Assembly: GCF_900101025.1 (NCBI RefSeq)
Contig: NZ_FMUH01000006.1
Coordinates: 241,836-305,835, forward strand
Source: Klenkia marina
Lineage (GTDB): Bacteria > Actinomycetota > Actinomycetes > Mycobacteriales > Geodermatophilaceae
Direction: 5' to 3'
DNA: 64,000 nucleotides
Below the pieces are notes generated by a model. That model had not been told where the DNA came from and ran no database searches. It worked only from the letters and a program-made list of their open reading frames with translations. Positions 42,530 to 52,405 of the stretch are shown here, piece after piece. How positions within the stretch are numbered: position 1 is the stretch's first letter; each line of letters opens with the position of its first letter. Made by a program: the position numbers and the translations under genes.

Positions 42530-42868
42530 GTGGCAGGTGGCAGCGCGATCCGGGGCAGCCGGGTCGGGGCAGGTCCGATGGGTGAGTCCGAGCGCGGGGA
42601 GGCCGCCCCCCGGGTGCGCGTGGCCTACTGGTGCGCCAACCGGCACGACACGTGCATCGCCTTCGCGCAGGGCATCGAGGTCCCCGAGACCTGGGACTGC
42701 CCGCGCTGCGGCCTCCCGGCCGGGCAGGACGAGCAGAACCCACCGCCGCCCCCGCGCAACGAGCCGTACAAGACCCACCTCGCCTACGTGCGCGAACGGC
42801 GGTCGGACGCCGACGGCGACGCCCTCCTCGAGGAGGCCCTGAGCAAGCTGCGCGCCCGGCGCGGGTAG
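42530..42868 (+). CDS. rbpA: RNA polymerase-binding protein RbpA
   Basis: 112 aa from GTG 42530 (VAGGSAIRGSRVGAGPMGE), chosen because the actinobacterial protein begins with this SAIRGSRVGAGPMGE tail; GGGAG lies 5 bases ahead. The core domain has WCANRHDTCIAF and TWDCPRCGLPAGQD; the linker and sigma-interaction region is PPPRNEPYKTHLAYVRERRSDADG. RbpA stabilises open complexes with housekeeping sigma factors. Restricted to Actinobacteria. Confidence 0.97.
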   Translation: MAGGSAIRGSRVGAGPMGESERGEAAPRVRVAYWCANRHDTCIAFAQGIEVPETWDCPRCGLPAGQDEQNPPPPPRNEPYKTHLAYVRERRSDADGDALLEEALSKLRARRG

Positions 42869-42870
42869 GA

Positions 42871-42922
42871 CCCCGTCGCCCCCCGGCCCACGCTCCGCGC
42901 CGGCCAGGACCCCGCGACGGGG
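42871..42922. terminator. Hairpin between convergent rbpA and pgl
   Basis: CCCCGTCG (42871-42878) pairs with CGACGGGG (42915-42922), with internal GC-rich pairing (CCGGC with GCCGG). It fills the 67-base gap between the two stops. Confidence 0.5.
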
Positions 42923-42935
42923 CCGTCCCGGCGGG

Positions 42936-43670
42936 TCAGGGCAGCCGGGAGGCTGCCTCGGCGTCGAGCAGCCAGCGGGTGGCTCGGCGCCCGACCGCGC
43001 CGGCCGCGGGCAGCGACGCCGGGGTCTCCTCACCGGAGAGCCCCCGGGCCACTGCCTCGGCCTTGCCCTCGCCCGAGACGAGCAGCCAGACCTCCTCGGC
43101 GGCGGTGATGGCGCCGAAGCCCAGGCTGACCCGGGTCGGGGGCGGCTTGGGGCAGTCGCGCACCGCCAGGGCCGGCCGGTCGTCGGTGACCGCGGGGGAG
43201 TCCGGGAAGATCGACGCCACGTGGCCCTCGGGGCCCACCCCCAGCATGAGGACGTCGATGCGGGGCACCGTGCCGCCCCCGGCCGCCAGCAGCTGCGCGG
43301 TGTAGGCGGCCGCGGCGTCCTCGGGCTCGGCGTACCCGGCGTCCGAGGCCGGGATCGGGTGCACGCGGTCGGCGGGCACGCCCACGACGTCGAGCAGGGC
43401 CTCGCGGGCGCCCTTCTCGTTGCGGTCGCCGTCCGACGCGGGCACCCAGCGCTCGTCGCCCCACCAGACGTCGACCCGGCCCCAGTCGACGTCACCGCCC
43501 GCGGCGGCGGTCGCCCGCAGGACGGCCGTGCCGATGCCGCCGCCGGTCAGCACCACGGAGGCGCTGCCGTGCCGGGCCTGCGCCGCGGCCAGTCGGGCCA
43601 CGAGCTGTTCGGCGACGGTGGTGGCGAGGGCGTCGGCGTCGGGCTGGACGACCACCTCCGGGGCGCTCAT
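42936..43670 (-). CDS. pgl: 6-phosphogluconolactonase
   Basis: 244 aa, ATG at 43670 overlapping the opcA stop (ATGA). DevB/SOL-type lactonase: VVLTGGGIGTAVLRA, the sugar-phosphate motif VWWGDERWVPASDGDRNEKGA (in two segments), and MLGVGPEGHVASIFPDSPAV with catalytic His/Asp. Hydrolyses 6-phosphogluconolactone, the step after Zwf. Last gene of the minus-strand zwf-opcA-pgl run. Confidence 0.96.
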   Translation of the reverse strand: MSAPEVVVQPDADALATTVAEQLVARLAAAQARHGSASVVLTGGGIGTAVLRATAAAGGDVDWGRVDVWWGDERWVPASDGDRNEKGAREALLDVVGVPADRVHPIPASDAGYAEPEDAAAAYTAQLLAAGGGTVPRIDVLMLGVGPEGHVASIFPDSPAVTDDRPALAVRDCPKPPPTRVSLGFGAITAAEEVWLLVSGEGKAEAVARGLSGEETPASLPAAGAVGRRATRWLLDAEAASRLP

Positions 43671-44809
43671 GACGCGTCCGCGGGCTGGTCGTCCCCGCCG
43701 TCGTCGTCCCCGCCGTCGGCAGCGCTGCTACCACCGGTCCCGCTCTCGGTGGTCCCGGTGCTGGCCACCTCGTCGTCGTCCACGGAGTCCGCCGGGACGA
43801 CGGGGGCCGTGGGCGTCGGCCGCATCGGGTCGAACCACACGTGCTCGCGCACCGGGGCACGGTCGGCCAGGCCGGTGGTGCCGGTGGCCGCCTCGAGCGC
43901 CTCGCGGTAGGGCTCGTCGCTGTCCAGGCGCTTCATCTCCTCGCCGATGAGCTCGCCCAGCGACCGCTTCGGCAGCGCGACGGTGGCATCGGGTCGGTAG
44001 GGCTGGCTGATGACGGCGCCGCCCTTGCGGTCGTCGGTCAGCCGGACCTCCTCGTCCTGGTCGAGGGTCAGCACGATCGTGTCGATGCCCTTGGACCCGG
44101 TGCTGCGCTGACCGGCCTCGACGGTGATCGAGCACCCGCAGCGGGCGCTGAGCCAGCCGGCGACCAGCTGCGCGGTCGGGTTCTCGGGGTCGCCGACCAC
44201 CTGTCCGCCGAGCACCTGCACCGGGCCGCCCCGGCGGCCGACGACGGCGTCGAGGGTGGAGGCGAGGGTGGAGCGCCACGGGGTGCTCCGGGTCCAGGCC
44301 AGGTCGGTGTCGCCGGGGGCGAAGTCCTCGGCGCGGCGGTGCAGGGCGGCGACGCCGTCGTCGGCCATGAGGCTGTCGGTGATCCGCCGGTTGGCGATGA
44401 CGCCGAGGGCGTCGGTCTCGATGCGCTCGGGCGGGGCGGAGAACCACCACGTGACGACGGGTGCGTCGGCGGCCAGCAGCGGCAGCACGACGGACTCGGC
44501 GTGCAGGCCGAGCCGGCCGTACATGCGCATGACCACGGCCTCGCCGGGGCCCAGCCGCCCGCCGATGAGCACCTCGGCGTCCAGCCGCGGCGCGGGCGCC
44601 TCGACCTGGCGCCGGACGACGATCAGCAGTCGGCAGGGGTGCACCTCGGCCGCTGCGGCGGCGGCCGCCTCGGCCTCCAGGACGCGGTCCTCGTCGGCGA
44701 CGACCACGAGGGTCAGCGCGACACCGCTCATGACGGCGCCGCCGGTGCGCCGCTGGGCGGCGAGCTCCTTGACGATCGCCGACCCGTTGGTGTCCCAGAG
44801 CGTGCTCAT
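43667..44809 (-). CDS. opcA: Glucose-6-phosphate dehydrogenase assembly protein OpcA
   Basis: 380 aa from ATG 44809 (MSTLWDTNGSAIVKEL), the conserved N-terminus; a longer reading upstream would run into the zwf gap. Features: TGGAVMSGVALTLVVVADED, HPCRLLIVVRR, ADAPVVTWWFSAPPE, and TDLAWTRSTPWRSTLAS. OpcA promotes the active tetramer of Zwf in cyanobacteria and Actinobacteria. The C-terminal 60 residues are acidic and low complexity (Asp/Gly/Ser), with no family counterpart that I recognise. Confidence 0.94.
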   Translation of the reverse strand: MSTLWDTNGSAIVKELAAQRRTGGAVMSGVALTLVVVADEDRVLEAEAAAAAAAEVHPCRLLIVVRRQVEAPAPRLDAEVLIGGRLGPGEAVVMRMYGRLGLHAESVVLPLLAADAPVVTWWFSAPPERIETDALGVIANRRITDSLMADDGVAALHRRAEDFAPGDTDLAWTRSTPWRSTLASTLDAVVGRRGGPVQVLGGQVVGDPENPTAQLVAGWLSARCGCSITVEAGQRSTGSKGIDTIVLTLDQDEEVRLTDDRKGGAVISQPYRPDATVALPKRSLGELIGEEMKRLDSDEPYREALEAATGTTGLADRAPVREHVWFDPMRPTPTAPVVPADSVDDDEVASTGTTESGTGGSSAADGGDDDGGDDQPADAS

Positions 44810-44846
44810 CGGGCGGTCTCCTCGGTCGTCGCGGGGCGGGTCGGGA

Positions 44847-46364
44847 TCACGGTCGGCGCCATGCCCGCCCCTCGGAGGCCAGCATCTCGTCGGCCGCGCG
44901 GGGACCCCACTCACCGGCCCGGTACGAGAACGGCGTGGTGGAGGCCCAGTACTCCTCGAGGGGGTCGATGACCGCCCACGAGGCCTCGACCTCGGCGTTG
45001 CGGGGGAAGAGGGTCGCGTCGCCCAGCAGGACGTCGAGCAGCAGGCGCTCGTAGGCCTCGGGGGAGGACTCGGTGAACTGCTCGCCGTACAGGAAGTCCA
45101 TCGACACGTCGCGGACCTCCATGACGCTGCCGGGGACCTTCGACCCGAACTTGAGGGTCACGCCCTCGTCGGGCTGCACGCGGACGACGAGCTGGTTGTG
45201 CCCCAGCTCCTCGGTGTCGGTGGGCGCGAAGGGCAGGTGCGGGGCCTTGCGGAACGACAGGGCGATCTCGGTGACCCGGCGGGGCAGCCGCTTGCCTGTG
45301 CGCAGGTAGAACGGGACGCCGGCCCAGCGCCGCGTCTCGACCCCCAGCCGGACGGCGGCGTAGGTCTCGGTGCGGGAATCGGCGCTGACGCCGTCCTCCT
45401 GCCGGTAGCCCTTGGCCCGCTGCCCGGCCAGCCAGCCCTGCTCGTACTGCCCGCGGACGGCGAAGCGCTCCATGTCCTTGGGCACGGAGACGGCCCGCAG
45501 CACCTTGAGCTTCTCGGTGCGGATCTCCTCCGCGGAGAACTCGACCGGCTCCTCCATGGCCGTGAGGGCCAGCAGCTGGAGCAGGTGGTTCTGCAGGACG
45601 TCGCGGGCGGCGCCGGTGCGGTCGTAGAACTCGGCGCGGCCACCGATGCCGACGTCCTCGGCCATGGTGATCTGCACGGAGTCGACGTGCGCGCCGTTCC
45701 AGACCGGCTCGAAGAGGGTGTTGGCGAACCGCAGCGCGAGCAGGTTCTGCACCGTCTCCTTGCCGAGGTAGTGGTCGATGCGGAAGACGTCGTCGGCGCT
45801 GAACACCGAGTCGACCAGGCCGTTGAGCTCGCGGCTGGAGGGCAGGTCGGTGCCGAACGGCTTCTCGACCACGACGCGGCGCCAGCGGTCGGACGTGCTC
45901 TCGGCCATGCCGGTGCGCTGCATCTGCTTGAGCACCACGGAGAACATGCTCGGCGGGATCGAGAGGTAGAACGCGGCGTTGCCGCCGATGCCGTGGCTGC
46001 CCTCGAGCTCGCCGAGGGTGTGGGCGAGCTCGTCGAAGGCGGCGTCGTCGTCGAAGGAGCCCTGGATGAAGCGGACGGAGTTCGACAGCCGCTCCCAGAC
46101 CTCCTCGCGCCACGGGGTGCGGGCGTGCTCCCGGGCGGCGCTGCGGGACAGCTCCGCGAAGTCGATGTCGTCCCAGTCGCGGCGGGCGAAGCCCAGCAGC
46201 GCGAAGTTGGTGGGGAGCAGGCCGCGGTTGGCGAGGTCGTAGACCGCGGGCAGGAGCTTCTTGCGGGCCAGGTCGCCGGTGATGCCGAAGACGACGAGGG
46301 CACAGGGTTCGGGGACCCGGGGCAACCGCCGGTCCCTCGGGTCACGCAACGGGTTGGTGCTCAT
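44847..46364 (-). CDS. zwf: Glucose-6-phosphate 1-dehydrogenase
   Basis: 505 aa, ATG at 46364 with GGAAGGG upstream. NADP fold motif VVFGITGDLARKKLLPA, KPFGTDLPSSRELN, and the active-site signature FRIDHYLGKETVQNLLALRFAN (in segments). The substrate-binding region RTGKRLPRRVTEI follows. First step of the oxidative pentose phosphate pathway, source of NADPH. 37 bases to opcA; separated from tal by two hairpins, so it probably has its own promoter in that gap. Confidence 0.97.
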   Translation of the reverse strand: MSTNPLRDPRDRRLPRVPEPCALVVFGITGDLARKKLLPAVYDLANRGLLPTNFALLGFARRDWDDIDFAELSRSAAREHARTPWREEVWERLSNSVRFIQGSFDDDAAFDELAHTLGELEGSHGIGGNAAFYLSIPPSMFSVVLKQMQRTGMAESTSDRWRRVVVEKPFGTDLPSSRELNGLVDSVFSADDVFRIDHYLGKETVQNLLALRFANTLFEPVWNGAHVDSVQITMAEDVGIGGRAEFYDRTGAARDVLQNHLLQLLALTAMEEPVEFSAEEIRTEKLKVLRAVSVPKDMERFAVRGQYEQGWLAGQRAKGYRQEDGVSADSRTETYAAVRLGVETRRWAGVPFYLRTGKRLPRRVTEIALSFRKAPHLPFAPTDTEELGHNQLVVRVQPDEGVTLKFGSKVPGSVMEVRDVSMDFLYGEQFTESSPEAYERLLLDVLLGDATLFPRNAEVEASWAVIDPLEEYWASTTPFSYRAGEWGPRAADEMLASEGRAWRRP

Positions 46365-46391
46365 GGGCCCTTCCAGAGGATGGATGGAGCA

Positions 46392-46482
46392 CCCGGGACC
46401 GACGCGGCGGTGCGCCGGTCCCGGGGTCGGCCTCCCTGCAGGGTCCCCGCCGCGAGCGTGCTCGTGGTGGGGGGCAGGGAGG
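46392..46482. terminator. Two consecutive hairpins in the tal-zwf gap
   Basis: The first stem is CCCGGGACCG (46392-46401) with CGGTCCCGGG (46416-46425). The second is CCTCCCTGC (46431-46439) with GCAGGGAGG (46474-46482), with inner GAGC/GCTC pairing. In the minus direction they follow the tal stop and precede zwf. Confidence 0.6.
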
Positions 46483-46486
46483 TCCT

Positions 46487-47590
46487 CTACTTCTTGTCCT
46501 GGAGCTGTTCGGCCACCGAGGTGGAGAGTTCATCCCAGGCGTCGTTGAACTTCTGCACGCCCTCGCTCTCGAGCACGGCGAACACGTCGTCGAGGTCGAC
46601 GCCGGCGTCGCGCACCGACTGCAGCACCTTCTCGGCGTCCGCGTAGGTCTCCGTGACCGGGCGGCCGACCTGGCCGTGGTCGGCGAAGGCGTCCATGGTC
46701 TTGCCCGGCATCGTGTTCACGGTGTCGGGCGCGGCCAGCTCGGACAGGTACATCGTGTCGCTGTACTCGGGGTTCTTGACCCCGGTGGAGGCCCACAGCG
46801 CGCGCTGCTTGCTGGCCCCGCGGGCCTCGAGGGCCGCCCAGCGGTCGGAGGAGAAGACCTCCTCGTAGGCCTGGTAGGCCAGCTGGGCGTTGGCGATGCC
46901 GGCCTTGCCCTTGAGCGAGGCGTCGGCGCCGGCGGCGTCCAGGCGCTTGTCGATCTCGGTGTCCACGCGGGACACGAAGAACGACGCGACGCTCTCGATG
47001 CCCTCGAAGCTCGCCTCGGGGTCCTCGGCACGCTTCTCGAGCCCGGCGACGTAGGCCTCCATCACGGCCTTGTACCGCTCGAGGCTGAAGATGAGGGTGA
47101 CGTTGACGCTGATGCCGTTGGCGATGGTCTCGGTGATGGCCGGCAGGCCCTCGACCGTCGCGGGGATCTTGATGTAGAGGTTCGGCCGGTCGACCAGCCA
47201 CCACAGGTGGGCGGCCTCGGCGGCGGTGGCGTCGGTGTGGTGGGCCAGCCCGGGGGCGACCTCCAGGGAGACGCGCCCGTCGCGGCCGGTGCGCTCGAAC
47301 ACCGGGGTGAGCAGGTCGCAGGCGTCGCGGACGTCGGCGGCGGTGATGGTGCGCAGCGCCTCCTCGACGGTGACCCCGCGGACGGCCATGGCGTGCAGCT
47401 GGTCGTCGTAGGAGTCCGAACCGCTGATGGCCGCGGCGAAGATCGAGGGGTTGGTGGTCACGCCGACGACGGACTTCTCGTCGACGAGGCGCTGCAGCTC
47501 GCCGCCGTGGATCAGGTCGCGCGAGAGGTCGTCGAGCCAGACGCTGACGCCGGCCTCCGACAGTGCCTTCAGGTTCTCGTTCTGGGTCAT
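46487..47590 (-). CDS. tal: Transaldolase
   Basis: 367 aa, ATG at 47590 ([26 protein letters not shown]). Class of long actinobacterial transaldolases: [15 protein letters not shown], the Schiff-base Lys in [16 protein letters not shown] (near 139), [31 protein letters not shown]. Non-oxidative pentose phosphate pathway. The tkt stop lies 14 bases upstream, so both are co-transcribed. Confidence 0.97.
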   Translation of the reverse strand: MTQNENLKALSEAGVSVWLDDLSRDLIHGGELQRLVDEKSVVGVTTNPSIFAAAISGSDSYDDQLHAMAVRGVTVEEALRTITAADVRDACDLLTPVFERTGRDGRVSLEVAPGLAHHTDATAAEAAHLWWLVDRPNLYIKIPATVEGLPAITETIANGISVNVTLIFSLERYKAVMEAYVAGLEKRAEDPEASFEGIESVASFFVSRVDTEIDKRLDAAGADASLKGKAGIANAQLAYQAYEEVFSSDRWAALEARGASKQRALWASTGVKNPEYSDTMYLSELAAPDTVNTMPGKTMDAFADHGQVGRPVTETYADAEKVLQSVRDAGVDLDDVFAVLESEGVQKFNDAWDELSTSVAEQLQDKK

Positions 47591-47604
47591 GGTGTCCCTC
47601 TCGC

Positions 47605-49821
47605 TCACTGGTCGGCGGTGCGGCTGGTCTGCAGGCCACCGACGACGTCGGCGCCGGTGTCGAGGCGGGGAGCCCCGGACGCGGCCTGGATGCTGTCGCG
47701 CGCGGCGGCGACCACGGCCTCGGCGGTCAGGCCGAACTCGTCGTACAGCTTCTGGAACGAGGCGCTGGCGCCGTAGTGGTCCAGCGCGACGATGCGGCCG
47801 GCGTCGCCGACGAAGTCCCGCCAGCCCATGGCGATCGCGGCCTCGATGCTGACCCGGGCCCGGACCGACGGGGGGAAGACCTCGTCGCGGTAGGCCTGGT
47901 CCTGCTCGGCGAACCACTCCTGGCACGGGATGGACACGACCCGGGTGGGCGTGCCGGCGGCCTCGAGCTGCTCGCGGGCGGCGACGGCGATCTGCACCTC
48001 GGACCCGGTGCTCATCAGGATCACCTCGGGGGTGCCGGTGCTGGCCTCGGCCAGGACGTAGGCGCCCTTCGCGGTGCCCTCGGCCGAGCCGAACACGCTG
48101 CGGTCGACGACCGGCAGGTTCTGCCGGGACAGGATGATGCCGGCCGGGCGGTCGTTGTTCTGCAGGATCGTGCGCCAGGCGACCGCGGTCTCGTTGGCGT
48201 CGGCCGGGCGGACGACGTCCAGGCCGATGATGGCGCGCAGCGCGGCCAGGTGCTCGATCGGCTGGTGGGTCGGGCCGTCCTCGCCCAGGCCGATGGAGTC
48301 GTGGGTCCACACGTAGGTGACCGGCAGCTGCATGAGCGCGGCCAGCCGGACGGCGGGGCGCATGTAGTCCGAGAACGTCAGGAACGTGCCGCCGTACACG
48401 CGGGTGCCCCCGTGCAGCGCGATGCCGTTCATGATCGAGCCCATGGCGTGCTCGCGGATGCCGAAGTGCAGCGTGCGGCCGAAGGGGCCACCGCTCCAGG
48501 TCTTGGTCTGCCGGCTCGGCGGCAGGAACGACGGCTCGCCCTCGACGGCGGTGTTGTTGGACTCGGCCAGGTCGGCGGAGCCGCCCCAGAGCTCGGGGAG
48601 CTCGGGGTAGATGGCGGCCAGCACGGCGCCGGAGGCCTTGCGGGTGGCCATGCCCTTGGGGTCGGCGTCGAAGGTCGGCAGCGCCTGCGCCCAGCCCTCG
48701 GGCAGGGTGCGGGTGCGCATGCGGTCGAACAGCGCGGCCTGGTCGGGGTTGGCGGACTGCCACGCGTCGAAGCCGGGCTGCCACTCGGCGCGCGCGGCCT
48801 GCCCGCGCTCGATCACCTTCCGGGTGTGCGCGATGACCTCGTCGGCGACGTCGAAGGTCTTCTCGGGGTCGAAGCCGAGGACCTCCTTGGTGGCCGCGAC
48901 CTCGTCGTCGCCGAGCGCGGAGCCGTGGATGCCGCCGGTGTTCTGCTTGTTCGGCGACGGCCAGCCGATGATCGACCGGCTCACGATCAGCGACGGGCGC
49001 GAGGTCTCGGCCTTGGCGGCGGCCAGCGCGGCGTCGAGGGAGGCGAGGTCCTCGCTGTCGGCCACGTGCTGCACGTGCCAGCCGTAGGCCTCGTACCGCG
49101 CGGCGACGTCCTCGGTGAAGGCGATCGTCGTGTCGTCCTCGATGGAGATCTTGTTGTCGTCGTAGACGACGACGAGGTTGCCCAGCTGCTGCGTGCCGGC
49201 CAGCGACGACGCCTCGCCGGAGATGCCCTCCTGGAGGTCGCCGTCGGAGGCGATCGCCCAGATGGTGTGGTCGAAGACGCTGTCCTCACCGGGGGCCGAG
49301 CTCGGGTCCCAGATGCCGCGCTCGCGGCGGGCGGCCATGGCCATGCCGACCGCGTTGCCCACGCCCTGGCCCAGCGGCCCGGTGGTGGTCTCGACACCGG
49401 TGGTGTGGCCGACCTCGGGGTGCCCCGGGGTCTTCGAGCCCCAGGTGCGCAGGGCCTTGAGGTCGTCGAGCTCGAGCCCGTAGCCGGAGAAGTAGAGCTG
49501 GGTGTACAGCGTCAGTGCCGTGTGCCCGGGGGACAGGACGAAGCGGTCGCGGGCGACCCAGTCCGGGTCGGACGGGTCGTGCTTGATCCACTTCTGGAAC
49601 AGCAGGTAGGCGATCGGCGCGAGGCTCATCGCGGTGCCCGGGTGGCCGTTGCCGACCTTCTGGACGGCGTCCATCGCCAGCACGCGGGCGGTGTCGATGG
49701 CCCGGCGGTCGAGCTCGGTGAAGCCCTCGGGGAGCGTGGGGTTCGGCTGGGCCGGCGAGCCGGTGGGGCTGTCCGTGGCGGCCTCGGCCGGCGCTTCGGA
49801 CGGAGTGCTCTTGTCTGCCAT
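47605..49821 (-). CDS. tkt: Transketolase
   Basis: 738 aa, ATG at 49821 with an AGGGAG ribosome site; TAGACA on the minus strand (49851-49846) is a likely -10. The N-terminal 30 residues are Pro/Ala-rich. Motifs: [16 protein letters not shown] (substrate and thiamine diphosphate), [21 protein letters not shown] (cofactor GDG-N type, in parts), and the pyrimidine domain with [34 protein letters not shown] (in parts). First gene of the tkt-tal pair, divergent from ctaB. Confidence 0.97.
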   Translation of the reverse strand: MADKSTPSEAPAEAATDSPTGSPAQPNPTLPEGFTELDRRAIDTARVLAMDAVQKVGNGHPGTAMSLAPIAYLLFQKWIKHDPSDPDWVARDRFVLSPGHTALTLYTQLYFSGYGLELDDLKALRTWGSKTPGHPEVGHTTGVETTTGPLGQGVGNAVGMAMAARRERGIWDPSSAPGEDSVFDHTIWAIASDGDLQEGISGEASSLAGTQQLGNLVVVYDDNKISIEDDTTIAFTEDVAARYEAYGWHVQHVADSEDLASLDAALAAAKAETSRPSLIVSRSIIGWPSPNKQNTGGIHGSALGDDEVAATKEVLGFDPEKTFDVADEVIAHTRKVIERGQAARAEWQPGFDAWQSANPDQAALFDRMRTRTLPEGWAQALPTFDADPKGMATRKASGAVLAAIYPELPELWGGSADLAESNNTAVEGEPSFLPPSRQTKTWSGGPFGRTLHFGIREHAMGSIMNGIALHGGTRVYGGTFLTFSDYMRPAVRLAALMQLPVTYVWTHDSIGLGEDGPTHQPIEHLAALRAIIGLDVVRPADANETAVAWRTILQNNDRPAGIILSRQNLPVVDRSVFGSAEGTAKGAYVLAEASTGTPEVILMSTGSEVQIAVAAREQLEAAGTPTRVVSIPCQEWFAEQDQAYRDEVFPPSVRARVSIEAAIAMGWRDFVGDAGRIVALDHYGASASFQKLYDEFGLTAEAVVAAARDSIQAASGAPRLDTGADVVGGLQTSRTADQ

Positions 49822-50033
49822 CAGGCGGGTGCTCCCTTGCGGATGTGTCTACGGGGTCGGGGCGATGCCGGGGTTGCAGCCGGTCGTCGTCGTTGCCGAC
49901 CTGGGCCCTACCCGCCGGGTGCGCACCATCAACGTGGTCGAACCCTAGTGGTACAGGGCGTTCGTCACGGCCGCGCGGGTCTACAGTGGTCAGGACCCGT
50001 GCCCGCCCCGGTCTGAATGGTGTGGATCGACTC

Positions 50034-50951
50034 GTGACCGCGATCGCCGAACGGCCTGCCGTCGGCCACCGCACCCGGCCGTTGGCCCTGGTCGGCGCCT
50101 ACGTCTCGCTGACCAAGCCCAAGCTGGTCGAGCTGCTGCTGGTGACCACCCTCCCGGCGATGATGCTGGCCGCGGGCGGCTGGCCCGGCACCGGACTCGT
50201 CGTCGCCACGATGGTCGGCGGCATGCTCGCCGCGGGCGCCGCCAACACCATCAACTGCTGGTACGACCGCGACATCGACCGCATCATGTCGCGCACCCGC
50301 GACCGGCCGACCGTCACCGGCGTCGTCCCGCCCCGGGCCGCGCTCACGTTCGGCGTCATGCTCGCGTGGATCTCGCTGGTGGTGCTCGGCGTCTTCACCA
50401 CGCCGCTGGCCACCATCCTGGCCGCGGTCGCCATGCTGGCCTACTCGGTCTTCTACACGATGGTGCTCAAGCGCCGCACCCACCACAACACCGTCTTCGG
50501 CGGCCTGCCCGGCGCCGCCCCGGTGCTCATCGGGTGGGCCGCGGTCACCGGTTCGCTGGCCTGGCCCGCCGTCGTGTTCTTCGGCATCGTCTTCTGCTGG
50601 CAGATGCCGCACTTCTGGGCACTGGCCAGCCGCTTCCGCTACGACTACTTCCGCGCCGGCGTCCCCATGCTGTCGGTCGTCGCCGGGCCGGTCAGCGTCG
50701 GCAAGCAGTCCGCCGCCTGGGCGTGGGGCACGCTCGCCGTCTCCGCCCTCATGGTCCCGGTCACCCCGCAGCTGGGCTGGATCGCCGGCGCCCCGATCGT
50801 GGCCCTCGGCATCTGGTACGTCGCCGAGTCCCACGCCTGGCTGCGGCGCATCCGCGGCGGCGGCGCCGACCGGCCCATGAAGCTCTTCTCGGTGTCGATC
50901 ACCTACATGACCCTGCTGAGCATCGCGCTGGTCGTCGACGTCCTCGTCTGA
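50034..50951 (+). CDS. ctaB: Protoheme IX farnesyltransferase (heme O synthase)
   Basis: 305 aa from GTG 50034 (VTAIAERPAVG); a GTG at 50022 in the same frame would add four residues and cannot be excluded. UbiA-type prenyltransferase with about eight or nine helices. First Asp-rich motif NTINCWYDRDIDRIMSRTRDRP (in segments); second is the YDYFRAGVPML region. Converts heme B to heme O for cytochrome oxidase. A possible -10 (TACAGT, 49982-49987) lies 46 bases before. Divergent from tkt, a frequent actinobacterial arrangement. Confidence 0.95.
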   Translation: MTAIAERPAVGHRTRPLALVGAYVSLTKPKLVELLLVTTLPAMMLAAGGWPGTGLVVATMVGGMLAAGAANTINCWYDRDIDRIMSRTRDRPTVTGVVPPRAALTFGVMLAWISLVVLGVFTTPLATILAAVAMLAYSVFYTMVLKRRTHHNTVFGGLPGAAPVLIGWAAVTGSLAWPAVVFFGIVFCWQMPHFWALASRFRYDYFRAGVPMLSVVAGPVSVGKQSAAWAWGTLAVSALMVPVTPQLGWIAGAPIVALGIWYVAESHAWLRRIRGGGADRPMKLFSVSITYMTLLSIALVVDVLV

Positions 50952-51346
50952 TGGCGATCCACCGGATCGCACCGCGGCCGACGGCCGTGCCCGACGTCCG
51001 CTGAGCCGTGCCCGGGTCGCCGCCGGTGACGTCACCGCCCACCCCTGCCGGTGGGGTGGCCGGACACCCCTGGCGGTGGCCGGTTGATGGTGGGTGCGCA
51101 GACCCTGGGGGAGGTCGGGCCACCTCGGCGCGGCGCCCCACCCGCCCATCGCGGCTCGAGCCCGCACGGGAGCGCGCCTGACCACACGGCGCCCTGCGGT
51201 GCGCCCTGCGGCGCGGGACGGGCCGTGCGGGAGCGCCCTCGGGCTCCGGGTGCGCCGGGGGACGGGTCGTCGGGGTGTCGGACCCCCGTGCCGGCGCGCC
51301 CGCGCCGCGGGTGCGCGGGCAGCCCTGGACAGGGCGGCCGGGAGGC
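50952..51346. other. Gene-free stretch between ctaB and ctaA (395 bp)
   Basis: No coding feature supported on either strand. It contains a 14-bp perfect palindrome CGGTGACGTCACCG (51024-51037) and, directly after, a hairpin with arms CCACCCC (51039-51045) and GGGGTGG (51053-51059), which would terminate ctaB. The rest is GC-rich with short repeats of GCGCCCTGCGG type and no clear structure. Confidence 0.6.
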
Positions 51347-52327
51347 CTAGCGGGTGGTGGCGAAGGCCTCGGCGGGGGGCTGGACCTCGACCTCGGTGCG
51401 CGGGCCACGGACCGACCAGGCCAGCCGGGCCGTGTAGGCGGTGATGAGCACGGCGCCGGCCATGTGCAGCAGCACCAGCACGATCGGCAGCCCGGTGAAG
51501 TACTGCACGTAGCCGATGACGCCCTGGGCGAGCTCGACCATCAGCAGGTCGCGGGCGGCACGGCGCACGCGACCGGGGGAGTCGGTGGCGTGGAGGGCCA
51601 CCAGCAGCGCCACGGTCAGCCCGATGAGCAGGAAGACGACGTCGGCGTGCAGCTGGCTCACCAGCTCGGGGTCGAAGCCGGTGCGCCCGGCGCCGGGGTC
51701 GCCGCTGTGCGGGCCCGAGCCGGTCACGACGGTGCCGAACACCTGGACGGCGGCCACGGTGACCGCGATGCCGGTGACCAGGTGCGCGACGGGGCGGCGC
51801 ACGAGCAGGCCACCCACCCCGGGTTCGCGCGAGCGCAGCCACAGCGTGGTCGCCACCGCGACCAGCACCATGGACACCAGGAAGTGGGCCGCGACGGTCC
51901 ACGGGTTCAGACCGGTGAGCACGGTGACCCCGCCCAGCAGAGCCTGCGCGGGGATGCCCAGGAAGCTGCCGACCGCCCACTTCCGCAGCTCGCGGCGGGT
52001 CGACCGCCACACCACGACGACGGTGGCGATGGCGACGACGGCCAGCACGAATGTCAGCAGCCGGTTGCCGAACTCGATGAGCCCGTGACCGGCCAGTTCG
52101 GCGGTCGGGGTGATCGACCCGTCGGTGCACTCGGGCCAGGTCGGGCAGCCCAGCCCGCTGCCGGTCAACCGCACCGCACCGCCGGTGACGACGATGAGGC
52201 CGTTGGCGACGGCGTTGGCGAGGGCGACGCGGCGGACGACGACGGGGGAGACCGGCACGTACCCAGGGTAGGTGGCCGCCCGGTCCGACCGGGACGCCTC
52301 CCGGATCGGCGCCGCGTCGTTCGTCAC
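51347..52327 (-). CDS. ctaA: Heme A synthase (COX15/CtaA)
   Basis: 326 aa, GTG at 52327. Eight transmembrane helices. Conserved heme-ligand histidines lie in AELAGHGLIEFGNRLL, WTVAAHFLVSM, SQLHADVVFLL and VLLHMAGAVLIT. An early loop carries the Cys pair in GSGLGCPTWPECTDG, as in Bacillus CtaA. Oxidises heme O to heme A. Its start lies 74 bases from sufR in the opposite direction, so the two promoters share a short region containing iron- and Fe-S-related boxes. Confidence 0.95.
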   Translation of the reverse strand: MTNDAAPIREASRSDRAATYPGYVPVSPVVVRRVALANAVANGLIVVTGGAVRLTGSGLGCPTWPECTDGSITPTAELAGHGLIEFGNRLLTFVLAVVAIATVVVVWRSTRRELRKWAVGSFLGIPAQALLGGVTVLTGLNPWTVAAHFLVSMVLVAVATTLWLRSREPGVGGLLVRRPVAHLVTGIAVTVAAVQVFGTVVTGSGPHSGDPGAGRTGFDPELVSQLHADVVFLLIGLTVALLVALHATDSPGRVRRAARDLLMVELAQGVIGYVQYFTGLPIVLVLLHMAGAVLITAYTARLAWSVRGPRTEVEVQPPAEAFATTR

Positions 52328-52352
52328 ACCGGCGCTGGGCTGGGCGTTCGGG

Positions 52353-52371
52353 TTAGGGCGGCCTTGCTTGC
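52353..52371. promoter_or_regulatory. Weak DtxR/IdeR-like iron box between ctaA and sufR
   Basis: TTAGGGCGGCCTTGCTTGC compared with the IdeR/DtxR consensus TTAGGTTAGSCTAACCTAA: the left half TTAGG is intact and about 10 to 11 of 19 positions agree. The right half is poor. Tentative. Confidence 0.3.
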
Positions 52372-52390
52372 GACGTCGTCGAAATAGCGC

Positions 52391-52405
52391 ACACTCGTGT
52401 TGTGG
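52391..52405. promoter_or_regulatory. Putative SufR operator overlapping the sufR start codon
   Basis: ACACT-N5-TGTGG, an inverted repeat whose right arm contains the GTG start at 52402. From memory, the M. tuberculosis SufR operator is described as ACACT-N5-TGTGA; only the last base differs. TAGCGC at 52385-52390 could be the -10, so a bound regulator would block initiation. Confidence 0.55.
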
